Source: Thermaceae bacterium (lineage in GTDB: Bacteria; Deinococcota; Deinococci; Deinococcales; Marinithermaceae). From it: a stretch of DNA of 22,877 bases. The stretch covers positions 1-22,877 of the forward strand of contig JALSJG010000073.1 of assembly GCA_026989475.1 (NCBI GenBank), given 5' to 3'. Shown one piece after another: positions 6,857 through 13,859 of the stretch (its first letter is position 1; the number at the start of each line of letters is the position of its first letter). The translations under genes were made by a program, and so were the position numbers. The notes beneath the pieces were generated by a model. It was not told the DNA's origin. It made no database searches and saw only the letters and a list, made by a program, of their open reading frames with translations.

Positions 6857-8163
6857 CTACCCATCATGCGCTGGGGCAGGTAAAGCACCACCTGGGGGAA
6901 AAGGGTGATGAACGTCGCAAGCCCCATGAGAATCAGGAAAAAGGGCAGCGCCGCCCGGGCCACGAAGCCAATGCCCCGCCCGCTGATTCCTTGGATTACG
7001 AAGAGGTTGAACCCCACCGGCGGGGTGATCTGGGCGGCCTCCACCATCAGCACCAGGAAGATGCCGAACCAAAGGGGGGAAAACCCCGCCGCCTTGACAA
7101 GCGGCAGCACGATCGGCAGGGTCACCACGATCATCGAGATGCCGTCTAGGAAGAACCCTAGAATGATGTAGAAGACCGCCAGCACGAAGATCAGCATGTA
7201 AGGGGAAAGCCCCATCCCGGCGATCCACTCGGCCACCGCCCGGGGGATGCCCACGTAGCCCATGGCGGTGGTGAGCACGCTGGCGCCGGCCACGATCAGG
7301 CCGATCATGCTGGTGGTGCGCACCGCGCCCAGGGTGGCCTCGAGGAAGCTCTTCCAGTTCAGGGTGCGGTAGAGTAGGGCCAGGAGGAGCGCCCCCACCA
7401 CCCCGATCGCCGCCGACTCGGTGGGGGTGGCGAGACCCCGGTAGATGCTCCCGAGCACCGCCAGAATCAAGAGGGTGACTGGAAGGAGGTCGAGTAAACC
7501 TCGGATCCGCTGCCGCCAGGTGAAGCGTTCCTTGGCGAGCGGCGCGAGGTCCGGGCGGATGAGGCCCACCAGGGCGAGGTAGCTCATGAACCCGCCGGCG
7601 AGCAAAAGCCCCGGAATGATCCCCGCGATGAAGAGCCGGCCGATCGAGACGTCGGCGAGTACGCCGTAGATGATCATCACCAGCGAGGGGGGGATCAAAA
7701 ATCCGAGGGTTCCCGCGCCCGCCAGCGACCCCACTACCAGCCGCTCGTCGTAGCCGCGCTTCCTGAGCTCGGGGATGGTGATCTTCCCAATGGTGGCGGC
7801 GGTTGCCGCCGAGGAGCCCGAGATCGCCGCGAAGAGCGTACTCGCGGCGACGTTCACGTGCAAAAGCCCTCCGGGAAGCCGCCCCAGCCAGGGCGCGAGC
7901 CCGTCGAACATCCTTTCCGAGAGCCGGGTCCTGAGCAGGATCTCCCCCATGTAGATAAAGAGCGGAAGCGCAACGAGTGCCCACGAGTCGGCGGCGTTCC
8001 AGGCGATGTTGGAAAGCACCTTGATGGCCGGGGGACTGGCGAAGAAATGCAGGGCAAAAAGCGCGGTCAGAAAGAGCGCGATTGCGACCCAGACGGAAAG
8101 CCCGAGGAGCAGGAAAAGAACGCCTAGGATGACGGCCGAGGCGCTGAGCACGTCCGCGTGCAT
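6853..8163 (-). CDS. dctM: TRAP transporter large permease subunit DctM
   Basis: A 436-residue integral membrane protein with about 12 hydrophobic helices, the size of DctM. Family motifs include LVALPLFIYMGEILLRT, AAISGSSAATAATIGKITIPEL (the Gly/Ser-rich loop), GAGTLGFLIPPSLVMIIYGV, a mid-chain GIIPGLLLAGGF, and near the end VVTLPIVLPLV and AAQITPPVGFNLFVIQGISG. DctM couples sodium or proton movement to solute uptake, receiving substrate from DctP. It is the last gene of the dctP-dctQ-dctM operon on the minus strand, starting 3 nt after the dctQ stop. Substrate cannot be read from this subunit. Confidence 0.97.
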   Translation of the reverse strand: MHADVLSASAVILGVLFLLLGLSVWVAIALFLTALFALHFFASPPAIKVLSNIAWNAADSWALVALPLFIYMGEILLRTRLSERMFDGLAPWLGRLPGGLLHVNVAASTLFAAISGSSAATAATIGKITIPELRKRGYDERLVVGSLAGAGTLGFLIPPSLVMIIYGVLADVSIGRLFIAGIIPGLLLAGGFMSYLALVGLIRPDLAPLAKERFTWRQRIRGLLDLLPVTLLILAVLGSIYRGLATPTESAAIGVVGALLLALLYRTLNWKSFLEATLGAVRTTSMIGLIVAGASVLTTAMGYVGIPRAVAEWIAGMGLSPYMLIFVLAVFYIILGFFLDGISMIVVTLPIVLPLVKAAGFSPLWFGIFLVLMVEAAQITPPVGFNLFVIQGISGRGIGFVARAALPFFLILMGLATFITLFPQVVLYLPQRMMGS

Positions 8164-8166
8164 GGT

Positions 8167-8673
8167 TTACTCCGGGGCGGATCCGAGCGGTTTCGGATCC
8201 AGGAAGGACTGCGCAAGCAGTGCGAGAAAGGCAAGCCAGAGCGTCACCGCACCCGCGAGCGCGGCGCCGTGGGGGTAGACCATTGGGGTCCGGGCAGGGG
8301 TGAAGCTCTTCGTGTGGTAGTGGAGGGAGTCGGCGAAAAGCCCGTAAAAGGCGAGCACCAAGAGGGTAGCGAAGAAAAGCCCCAAAGCGAGGGCGATCCG
8401 GTCCAGCCAGAGCTGGCCCTTGGGCGAAAGGCGCTCGTATACCAGGCCCACCCGGATGTGTTCCCCCTTCAAAAGGGTGTAACCGGCGGCGCCGTAGATC
8501 ATCGCCGCCAGCAGGTAGCCCGAGTATTCCTGGGCTACCAGGGTGGAGCGGCCGGCGAGGAGCCTGAGCGTGATCTCGGCAAAGATCAGCGCGGTGGTAA
8601 CGATGAGGAAGGCCCCGGCGACCCATCCCGCCAGGGTCACCAGGGCCTTCGCAAAGCGAACGAAGGAGCTCAT
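8167..8673 (-). CDS. dctQ: TRAP transporter small permease subunit DctQ
   Basis: A 168-residue protein with four predicted membrane helices, the DctQ topology. The start is the ATG at 8673 (MSSFVRFAKALVTLAGW), overlapping the dctP stop by ATGA. Recognisable elements are FAEITLRLLAG in the first half and LLKGEHIRVGLVYERLSP between helices 2 and 3 (family pattern: G.HIRV). It pairs with DctM to form the membrane complex. An in-frame ATG at 8730 lies inside dctP and is not a sensible start. Confidence 0.94.
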   Translation of the reverse strand: MSSFVRFAKALVTLAGWVAGAFLIVTTALIFAEITLRLLAGRSTLVAQEYSGYLLAAMIYGAAGYTLLKGEHIRVGLVYERLSPKGQLWLDRIALALGLFFATLLVLAFYGLFADSLHYHTKSFTPARTPMVYPHGAALAGAVTLWLAFLALLAQSFLDPKPLGSAPE

Positions 8674-9638
8674 TCGCCGAAGTAGGCCTTGAAGATGGCT
8701 TGACCCTCCTCGCCGGCGAGGGCGAGCCACTTATCCCAGAGTTTCTTGGCGGCGGACTTCATCGCCTCCTGGAGCTCGGGGCTGATGTCCTTGACCACGT
8801 TCATGCCGTGATTCTTGAGCGAGAGCTCGGAGGAGAGATCTGCCTTCTTGGAATTATTCCACTGCTCCTCCTCCACCTGCGTGGCCGCCGCCCGCACGGC
8901 TTCCTGTACGTCCTTCGGGAGCCGCTCGAACATGGCCTTGTTCACGATGACCATGTTCAAGGGGTAGGCGTAGTGGATGCGGTGGAAGTAGCGCGTCACC
9001 TCCCAGAGCTTGGCGTCCACGCCGGTGACGGTGGAGGTGAGCACCGCGTTCACTAGGCCCGTGGAGAGCGCGGTGTAGAGCTCGGAGAAGGGAATCGCGA
9101 TTCCCTCGGCGCCGAGGAGCCGGACGAACTCGGCGGAGTTGGCGTCGTAGGTACGCACTTTAAGCCCTTTGAGGTCGGCGGTGCTCTTTAGGAGCTTCTT
9201 GGCGTAGAGCCCCGAGGGGGGCCAGGGCACGGCGTAGAGCAGCATGGCGTTGTTCCGCTCCAGGGCCTTTTCGTAGTAGGGCTTCGCGATCTGGTAAAGC
9301 CGCCAGGCGTCGTCGTGGCTGCCGGCGAGGAGCGGGAGCGAGGTAAGCCCGAAGATGGGCTCGTCGCCCTGGACGTTGCCCATCAGCACTTCGGCGATGG
9401 GCAGGGTGCCGTCGCGGACCACCCGGAGGATCTCGGCCCCCTTGAAGCCGAGCGCGCCGCCGGGGTGCACCACGATCTCGAGCTTGCCGCCGGACTTGGC
9501 CTTGACCAGGTCGGCAAAGCGCGCGACCCCCTTGGTGTGGAAGTTGGCCGGCGGCCAGGCCACGTGCATGTCCCAGCGCTCCGCGCCGGCAAAGCCGAGC
9601 GCGAAAAGCGCCGCCAACGCGAGCAGCACCTTCTTCAT
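8670..9638 (-). CDS. dctP: TRAP transporter substrate-binding protein DctP
   Basis: A 322-residue secreted binding protein. Residues 1-20 are a signal peptide (MKKVLLALAALFALGFAGA). The mature chain shows the DctP pattern: HTKGVARFADLVKAKSGGKL, a long stretch with GTLPIAEV, GLKVRTYDANSAEFVRLLGA containing the conserved Arg that binds the carboxylate, then FSELYTALSTGLVNAVLTST and LNMVIVNKAMFERLPKDVQ. The Arg suggests an organic acid ligand. It is first in an operon with dctQ and dctM and has its own promoter (9665-9693). A ribosome-like AAAGGGGGT lies about 10 nt upstream of the ATG. Confidence 0.95.
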   Translation of the reverse strand: MKKVLLALAALFALGFAGAERWDMHVAWPPANFHTKGVARFADLVKAKSGGKLEIVVHPGGALGFKGAEILRVVRDGTLPIAEVLMGNVQGDEPIFGLTSLPLLAGSHDDAWRLYQIAKPYYEKALERNNAMLLYAVPWPPSGLYAKKLLKSTADLKGLKVRTYDANSAEFVRLLGAEGIAIPFSELYTALSTGLVNAVLTSTVTGVDAKLWEVTRYFHRIHYAYPLNMVIVNKAMFERLPKDVQEAVRAAATQVEEEQWNNSKKADLSSELSLKNHGMNVVKDISPELQEAMKSAAKKLWDKWLALAGEEGQAIFKAYFGE

Positions 9639-9664
9639 CGCTTCATACCCCCTTTCCGTAGGCG

Positions 9665-9693
9665 ATTATCGCACCCACGCTCGGGGAGGTCAA
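9665..9693 (-). promoter_or_regulatory. Promoter of the dctPQM operon
   Basis: On the minus strand, TTGACC (9693-9688) and GATAAT (9670-9665) are separated by 17 bases; each hexamer has one mismatch from consensus. The mRNA leader would be about 20 nt. Confidence 0.8.
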
Positions 9694-9709
9694 TATTTAT
9701 ACGATAAGG

Positions 9710-9751
9710 ATCGGGCCGGGCGACGCCCGGCCCGATGGCGATCGGGTTTTT
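9710..9751. terminator. Overlapping hairpins after glnB
   Basis: A perfect 13-bp inverted repeat (9710-9722 with 9724-9736; arm ATCGGGCCGGGCG) directly follows glnB. A second, mutually exclusive hairpin uses CCCGAT (9731-9736) with ATCGGG (9741-9746) and, read on the plus strand, is followed by TTTTT. On the glnB strand there is no U-tract after the long stem, so termination strength is uncertain. Confidence 0.55.
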
Positions 9752-10113
9752 CAACCCTCTCCCGGCTTCACCGGGGTCACCGCGGCCTCGTCCTCCTCAC
9801 CGGTGCGGATACGGATGACCTTTTCCACCGGCAGGACGAAGATCTTCCCGTCCCCCACCTCGCCGGTGCGGGCGGCGGAGAGGATCGCCTGGATTGTGGG
9901 TTCGACGAAGGGGTCGGAGACCCCGATCTCGAGCTTGACCTTTTCGTAGAGCCCCATCTTTACGGTGGTACCTCGGTAGGTCTCGACCCGTTCGGTTCCC
10001 CCACCGTGCCCCATCACCTTGCTGATGGTGAGCCCCCGCACCTCCGCCTTGAAGAGGGCTTCGAGCACGTCGTTGAGCTTTTCCGGGCGGACGATGGCGA
10101 CGATCAGTTTCAC
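9751..10113 (-). CDS. glnB: Nitrogen regulatory protein P-II (GlnB/GlnK type)
   Basis: A 120-residue trimeric signal protein that reads 2-oxoglutarate and ATP/ADP and gates AmtB. It starts MKLIVAIVRPEKLNDVLEAL. The T-loop is ERVETYRGTTVKMGLYEKV, where position 51, the Tyr uridylylated in enterobacteria, is Val; Tyr46 is present. The nucleotide-binding TGEVGDGKIFVLPVEKVIRI is intact. The start is a GTG overlapping the amtB stop by GTGA, so it is translationally coupled. The pairing with amtB points to the GlnK role; the symbol glnK would be equally suitable. Confidence 0.95.
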   Translation of the reverse strand: MKLIVAIVRPEKLNDVLEALFKAEVRGLTISKVMGHGGGTERVETYRGTTVKMGLYEKVKLEIGVSDPFVEPTIQAILSAARTGEVGDGKIFVLPVEKVIRIRTGEEDEAAVTPVKPGEG

Positions 10114-11414
10114 CGTTTCCCCCCTTCCTCGGCCACCAGGATCGCGCCCTCGGTGACCGGGTAAGCCTCCTCGCCGTGGAGCACCGAGTCGAGCCCGACG
10201 CGCTCCTCCTTTTCGCTTACCCTAAGGGGTACGAAGACCCGGGTGAGGTAGAGGAGGACCGCGGTGCCGACGGCGCTGTATACGATGGCGTAGATCACGG
10301 CCTTGACCTGGATCAGGACCTGGGTCCAGTTGCCCTCGAGCCCTCCCGCGGTCCCGCCCCAGGCCGCCGAGGCGAACACCCCGGTCAGGATCGCACCGGT
10401 AATTCCCGCGAGCCCGTGGCTACCAAAGACGTCGAGGGAGTCGTCGAGCCCGAGCCGGGGTCGCACGCGGATAAAGTAGAAGCTGGGGAAAGCGGCGAGC
10501 GCTCCGATCCAGAGCGCGCCCAGGGGTCCGACGTACCCGGCGGCCGGAGTGATGGCTACCAATCCCACCACGATCGCGGTGGCGATCCCCACCGCCGTGG
10601 CCTTGCCGTTTGCGAGATAGTCGAGGACGATCCAAACGAGCGCGGTCATCGCCGGGGCCAGGAAGGTGTTGGTGAAGGCGAGCGCGGCGGACTCGTTGGC
10701 CCCGTAGGCGCTTCCGCCGTTAAAGCCGAACCAGCCAAACCAGAGCAGCCCGGCGCCGAGCAGCACGAAGGGGATGTTGTGGGGCAGGAAGGCGACCCGG
10801 CCAAACTCCTTACGGGGGCCCAGGATCAGCGCCCCCACCAGTCCGGCCACGGCGGCGTTGATGTGGACCACGGTGCCCCCGGCGAAGTCCAGCGCATCCG
10901 AGAGCAGCCCGTCCCCCCAAACCCAGTGGGCGAGGGGGGCGTAGACGAAGAGGATCCAGAGGGTGGAGAAGATCACCCAGGCGGAGTAGCGCATCCTGCC
11001 CACCAACGAGCCCGAGACCAGGGCGGCGGTGATGATCGCGAAGGTGCCCTGGAAGGCGACGTCGAGCAGGGCGGGCATCCCGTCGGATACGACCATTTTG
11101 CCTTCTTCGAGGAAGCCTTGCAGGAAGGCGTATCCGAGACCTCCGATAAAGGCGTTTCCTTCGGCGTAGGCCAGGCTGTAGCCGAGCAATGCCCAAGCGA
11201 CCCCCCCGGCGGCCAGCGCGGCGAAGCTCATCGCCATGGTGTTAAGCACGTTCTTTTGTCCCGCCAGGCCCCCGTAGAAAAAGGCAAGCGCCGGGGTCAT
11301 TAGAAGCACCAATGCGGTGGAGATCAGCATCCATGCAGTGACGCCGGTATCCACCGCTCCCTCGGCCATGGCAAGGCCGAGGAAGACCGAGGTTGCAAGC
11401 AGTCGCTTCTTCAC
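10110..11414 (-). CDS. amtB: Ammonium transporter AmtB
   Basis: A 434-residue Amt/MEP/Rh channel. The start is the GTG at 11414, with GGAGGTGAG about 6 nt upstream; the first about 20 residues (VKKRLLATSVFLGLAMAEGA) look like a cleaved signal peptide, as in E. coli AmtB. Eleven membrane helices follow. Key motifs: ALAFFYGGLAGQKNVLNTM, DFAGGTVVHINAAVAGLVGA with the first pore His, LLWFGWFGFNGGSAYG, and DDSLDVFGSHGLAGITGA with the second pore His. The C-terminal tail (VGLDSVLHGEEAYPV) is the conserved segment that contacts GlnK. It is co-transcribed with glnB; ammonium limitation is the expected inducer, but no regulator site is identifiable. Confidence 0.97.
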   Translation of the reverse strand: MKKRLLATSVFLGLAMAEGAVDTGVTAWMLISTALVLLMTPALAFFYGGLAGQKNVLNTMAMSFAALAAGGVAWALLGYSLAYAEGNAFIGGLGYAFLQGFLEEGKMVVSDGMPALLDVAFQGTFAIITAALVSGSLVGRMRYSAWVIFSTLWILFVYAPLAHWVWGDGLLSDALDFAGGTVVHINAAVAGLVGALILGPRKEFGRVAFLPHNIPFVLLGAGLLWFGWFGFNGGSAYGANESAALAFTNTFLAPAMTALVWIVLDYLANGKATAVGIATAIVVGLVAITPAAGYVGPLGALWIGALAAFPSFYFIRVRPRLGLDDSLDVFGSHGLAGITGAILTGVFASAAWGGTAGGLEGNWTQVLIQVKAVIYAIVYSAVGTAVLLYLTRVFVPLRVSEKEERVGLDSVLHGEEAYPVTEGAILVAEEGGKR

Positions 11415-11437
11415 TCCCTCACCTCCATACGCCCCCA

Positions 11438-11467
11438 AGGTTAGCGGTTGCATAATCATGCTGTCAA
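11438..11467 (-). promoter_or_regulatory. Possible promoter of amtB-glnB
   Basis: A perfect TTGACA (11467-11462) is followed, 18 bases later, by TAACCT (11443-11438), a poor -10. A weak -10 beside a strong -35 would be compatible with activator control. The AT-richer stretch 11451-11580 between amtB and hrcA is the largest regulatory space in the window. Confidence 0.45.
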
Positions 11468-11601
11468 GAGGATATTTGACGAATGAACAAAAGCAATCGA
11501 ACGGCATGCACAAAAAGCGGGAACTTCGTGCAAAGTGTAAGGGTTTTTCTTGCGCATTGATCGGAAATTATGGGACATTCGGCTAAAGAGTCGCGGATGG
11601 G

Positions 11602-11607
11602 TACAAT
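11602..11607 (+). promoter_or_regulatory. -10 box of a probable leaderless hrcA mRNA
   Basis: TACAAT ends 7 nt before the GTG at 11615, so the transcript would begin at or next to the start codon. No ribosome site precedes this GTG or the upstream ATGs. No convincing -35 is visible at 16-18 bp. Confidence 0.5.
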
Positions 11608-11614
11608 TAAGTTT

Positions 11615-12538
11615 GTGACCGAGCGGCAAAAACAGCTCCTCGCCCGGCTCGTCGAGCGGTATATCGAGGCCAAGCGCCCCGTTCCCTCGGCGCAGTTGGC
11701 GGGGGATCTGGGGGTGAGCCCGGCGACCGTGCGCTACGCGCTTGCCGATCTTGAAGCGCTGGGTCTGGTGGAAAAGCCCCATGCCTCGGCTGGCCGGGTA
11801 CCTACCGAGCTTGGGTTGAGGACCTACGCCCTCGGTCTTTTGCCACCGAAACCCCTTCCCGCCCCCACCGCACGTGTCTTGGCCGATGCCCTTATGCGGG
11901 CGGGCCAGGACTGGCCCCGCCTGGCGGCCCAGATGGCGGCGCGGCTTGCCCGTTACCCGGCGGTGCTCCGGCTTTTGCCCTTGGAGTCGCCGAGGATTTT
12001 GCGGGTGCACCTCTCGCCGCTTTCCGGACGGCGGGTGCTGGCGGTGGCGGTGCTCGAGGGGGGGAGGCTGCGCGAGGGGACGATTCTCTTGCCCTTCGAG
12101 CCCTCGGAGGCCCTCCTCGACCAGGCGGAGGAGATCCTGCGGGGCCCGCGTCTTCCCGAGGAGCTAGCCGAGCTCCAGGGAAGCTCGCCTCAAATGGACG
12201 CGCTCTTTCGGGCCCTCGCCGGAGCACTGGGTACCTCGCGGGGAGAGCGATTCTTTGAAGGTATCGGCGAGCTTTTCAGCGAACCGGAGGCCCGGGACCC
12301 CGATTTCTTGAGGCGCCTGCTTGCCCTCGCCGAGGAGCCCCCTCCGGGTCCCTTGGTACCTCCGGGAGGCTTGAACCTGCGACTCGAGAGGGGGACCGCG
12401 GTGATCCAGGCGGGCTTCCTTAGGGCCGCCTGGCGGGGCGAGGTCACCCTGCTTGGTCCAGGTCGGATGCGTTACCGCGACGCTCTCAGCGTGGCGTATA
12501 CCCTGGGGAGCGTGCTAGGAGGGGAGCATGCGGATTAG
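11615..12538 (+). CDS. hrcA: Heat-inducible transcription repressor HrcA
   Basis: A 307-residue repressor, somewhat shorter than the usual 340. The N-terminal winged helix reads TERQKQLLARLVERYIEAKR, then VPSAQLAGDLGVSPATVRYA and LVEKPHASAGRVPTELGLRTY, a diagnostic HrcA signature. The middle GAF-like part is divergent and Pro/Leu-rich. The C-terminal part retains FFEGIGELFSEPEARDPDFL and TLLGPGRMRYRDALSVAYTL (family: GPtrM.Y..v...v..v). The start is chosen as GTG 11615, the conserved beginning, with TACAAT 7 nt upstream; ATG at 11570 or 11597 would add residues with no family match. HrcA represses dnaK/groE operons at CIRCE sites; no CIRCE repeat and no grpE or dnaK is in the window. It overlaps the next gene by 11 nt. 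Confidence 0.9.
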   Translation: MTERQKQLLARLVERYIEAKRPVPSAQLAGDLGVSPATVRYALADLEALGLVEKPHASAGRVPTELGLRTYALGLLPPKPLPAPTARVLADALMRAGQDWPRLAAQMAARLARYPAVLRLLPLESPRILRVHLSPLSGRRVLAVAVLEGGRLREGTILLPFEPSEALLDQAEEILRGPRLPEELAELQGSSPQMDALFRALAGALGTSRGERFFEGIGELFSEPEARDPDFLRRLLALAEEPPPGPLVPPGGLNLRLERGTAVIQAGFLRAAWRGEVTLLGPGRMRYRDALSVAYTLGSVLGGEHAD

Positions 12539-13211
12539 GGTGCGGTTTTTTGCCGCTTATAAGGAAAAGGCCGGGGAGGAGCTATGGCTCGAGCTCCCCG
12601 ACGGAGCCACCGTGGGGGAGGCGATGCGGGCGCTCGAGGCAAGGTTTGCGGATCTCGACCTCGGGGAAGGGATGGCTGCGGTGAACGCTTCCTTTGCTGA
12701 CCGGAGTACCCGGCTCCACGACGGCGACGAGCTCGCCTTCCTGCCCCCGGTTTCGGGGGGGGCTGAGGAGCGCCTTTTCCTGACCGAGGCGCCTTTGGAG
12801 CCGCTATTGCCCGAGCTTTTGTCCTGGGCGGTCCGCCCCCCCTACGGAGCCAGCGTGATTTTCCTGGGGACCACCCGGAGCCCGAACCGGGGCCAGGAGG
12901 TGGACCACCTCGTCTACGAGGCCTACCCCGAGATGGCCGAGCGGGTCCTCGCCCAGATCGCCGGCGAGATGCGGGCCCGCTGGGGTCTCGGGCGGATCGC
13001 GATCGGCCACCGGCTGGGCCGGGTGGACCCCGCCGAGGCCTCGATCGTGATCGTGGTCTCGAGCCCCCACCGTCCCGAGGCCTTCGAGGCAGCCCGCTAC
13101 GCCATCGAGCGGGTCAAGCTGATCCTTCCCGTTTGGAAAAAGGAGGTCCTCCCCGGGGGCGCGTTCTGGGTCGAGGGCGGGGCGGATCCCTCCCTCAAGC
13201 TCGGCGAATAG
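12528..13211 (+). CDS. MoaD-MoaE fusion, molybdopterin synthase both subunits
   Basis: A 227-residue fusion. Residues 1-78 are the ubiquitin-like sulfur carrier MoaD: MRIRVRFFAAYKEKAGEE at the start and DGDELAFLPPVSGG at the end, with the Gly77-Gly78 that must be a free C-terminus to be thiocarboxylated. Residues 82-227 are MoaE: YGASVIFLGTTRSPNRG, VYEAYPEMAERVLAQI, IAIGHRLGRVDPAEASIVIV, SSPHRPEAFEAARYAIERVK, and PVWKKE with the catalytic Lys region. The enzyme converts cPMP to molybdopterin. It is known that the mycobacterial MoaX fusion is processed after the GG. No moaA, moaC or moeB neighbours are present. The start at 12528 overlaps the hrcA end by 11 nt, with GGAGGGG 4-5 nt before the ATG. 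Confidence 0.93.
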   Translation: MRIRVRFFAAYKEKAGEELWLELPDGATVGEAMRALEARFADLDLGEGMAAVNASFADRSTRLHDGDELAFLPPVSGGAEERLFLTEAPLEPLLPELLSWAVRPPYGASVIFLGTTRSPNRGQEVDHLVYEAYPEMAERVLAQIAGEMRARWGLGRIAIGHRLGRVDPAEASIVIVVSSPHRPEAFEAARYAIERVKLILPVWKKEVLPGGAFWVEGGADPSLKLGE

Positions 13212-13217
13212 GGGGCG

Positions 13218-13223
13218 TATAAT
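13218..13223 (+). promoter_or_regulatory. -10 box (TATAAT) for the roadblock/membrane-protein operon
   Basis: A perfect TATAAT lies 18 nt before the ATG at 13242, leaving a short leader with AAGGGGA as ribosome site. No -35 is recognisable at 16-18 bp, so it may need an activator or be weak. Confidence 0.5.
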
Positions 13224-13241
13224 GCCCGGCTAAGGGGACCT

Positions 13242-13859
13242 ATGCAGGAGGCCGAAGAGCTCATCGTCGAAGCGCTGTCCAGCTACGGCATCCCACCCGC
13301 GGCCAGCCGGAACTTGATCCAGCGGGCCCGGAGGCGAAGCGGGCTCGGCGACCGTCCTTCCGACTGGGTCCGGCTTGCGGAAGGGCCGCTTCTGGCCGAG
13401 ATCCAAAACATCATCCCAGTCTTTAGCGGAGGGGGTGCCTACGCCGAGGCCGTTGCTCGGCTTAAGGCGATGGTTCGGCAAGGGGTGACCGATCCCCAAG
13501 CGCAGGCCCCGCGCGCGGTCCGTCCGGTGGACCTCTCCGATCCCGCCGAGCGTGAGCGTCTGCTCGCCGAACTTGCCCGTGAGGAGGGCGTGACGGGCGT
13601 GGCGCTCATCCAGAGCGGTCGTGCGGAGATGCGCTACCCCGGAGTATCGCAGGCGCTTCCCCGGCTGCTCTTTGCCGCCCATCAGCTCGTGGCCCGGCGG
13701 CGCGGCTACCGGGTGGCGTATCTTGTGGTCAAGGAGGCCCAGGTGTTCCTTCGTCCTCTGGGAGAATACGTGGTGGCGGTGGTGACCAAGCGGGGAGCCA
13801 ATCTCGGTCGGCTGCTAGCCCGCTTGGCCGAGCTCTCCGTCGAAGGAGGTCAGGGATGA
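13242..13859 (+). CDS. Roadblock/LC7-like domain protein of unknown role
   Basis: A 205-residue soluble protein. The N-terminal half is helical (EAEELIVEALSSYGIPPAAS, then a helix ending EAVARLKAMVRQG). From about residue 115 the pattern VTGVALIQSGRAEMRY, a helix LPRLLFAAHQLVARRRG, strands YRVAYLVVKEAQVFLRPL and EYVVAVVTKRGANLGRLLAR fits the roadblock/LC7 fold, which in bacteria often partners Ras-like MglA GTPases. This assignment is from pattern, not a search. The ATG at 13242 has AAGGGGA 3-4 nt upstream. The stop overlaps the next gene by ATGA, so both are made together. No MglA-type GTPase is in the window. Confidence 0.75.
   Translation: MQEAEELIVEALSSYGIPPAASRNLIQRARRRSGLGDRPSDWVRLAEGPLLAEIQNIIPVFSGGGAYAEAVARLKAMVRQGVTDPQAQAPRAVRPVDLSDPAERERLLAELAREEGVTGVALIQSGRAEMRYPGVSQALPRLLFAAHQLVARRRGYRVAYLVVKEAQVFLRPLGEYVVAVVTKRGANLGRLLARLAELSVEGGQG

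Noticed and set aside
6857..8626. A 589-codon minus-strand open frame spanning dctQ and dctM
   Set aside because: It is an alternative frame of the two TRAP permease genes with Arg/Pro/His-rich translation; the true frames carry clear DctM and DctQ motifs.
11415..11614. CIRCE operator in front of hrcA
   Set aside because: The TTAGCACTC-N9-GAGTGCTAA inverted repeat was looked for and is not present here or elsewhere in the window.
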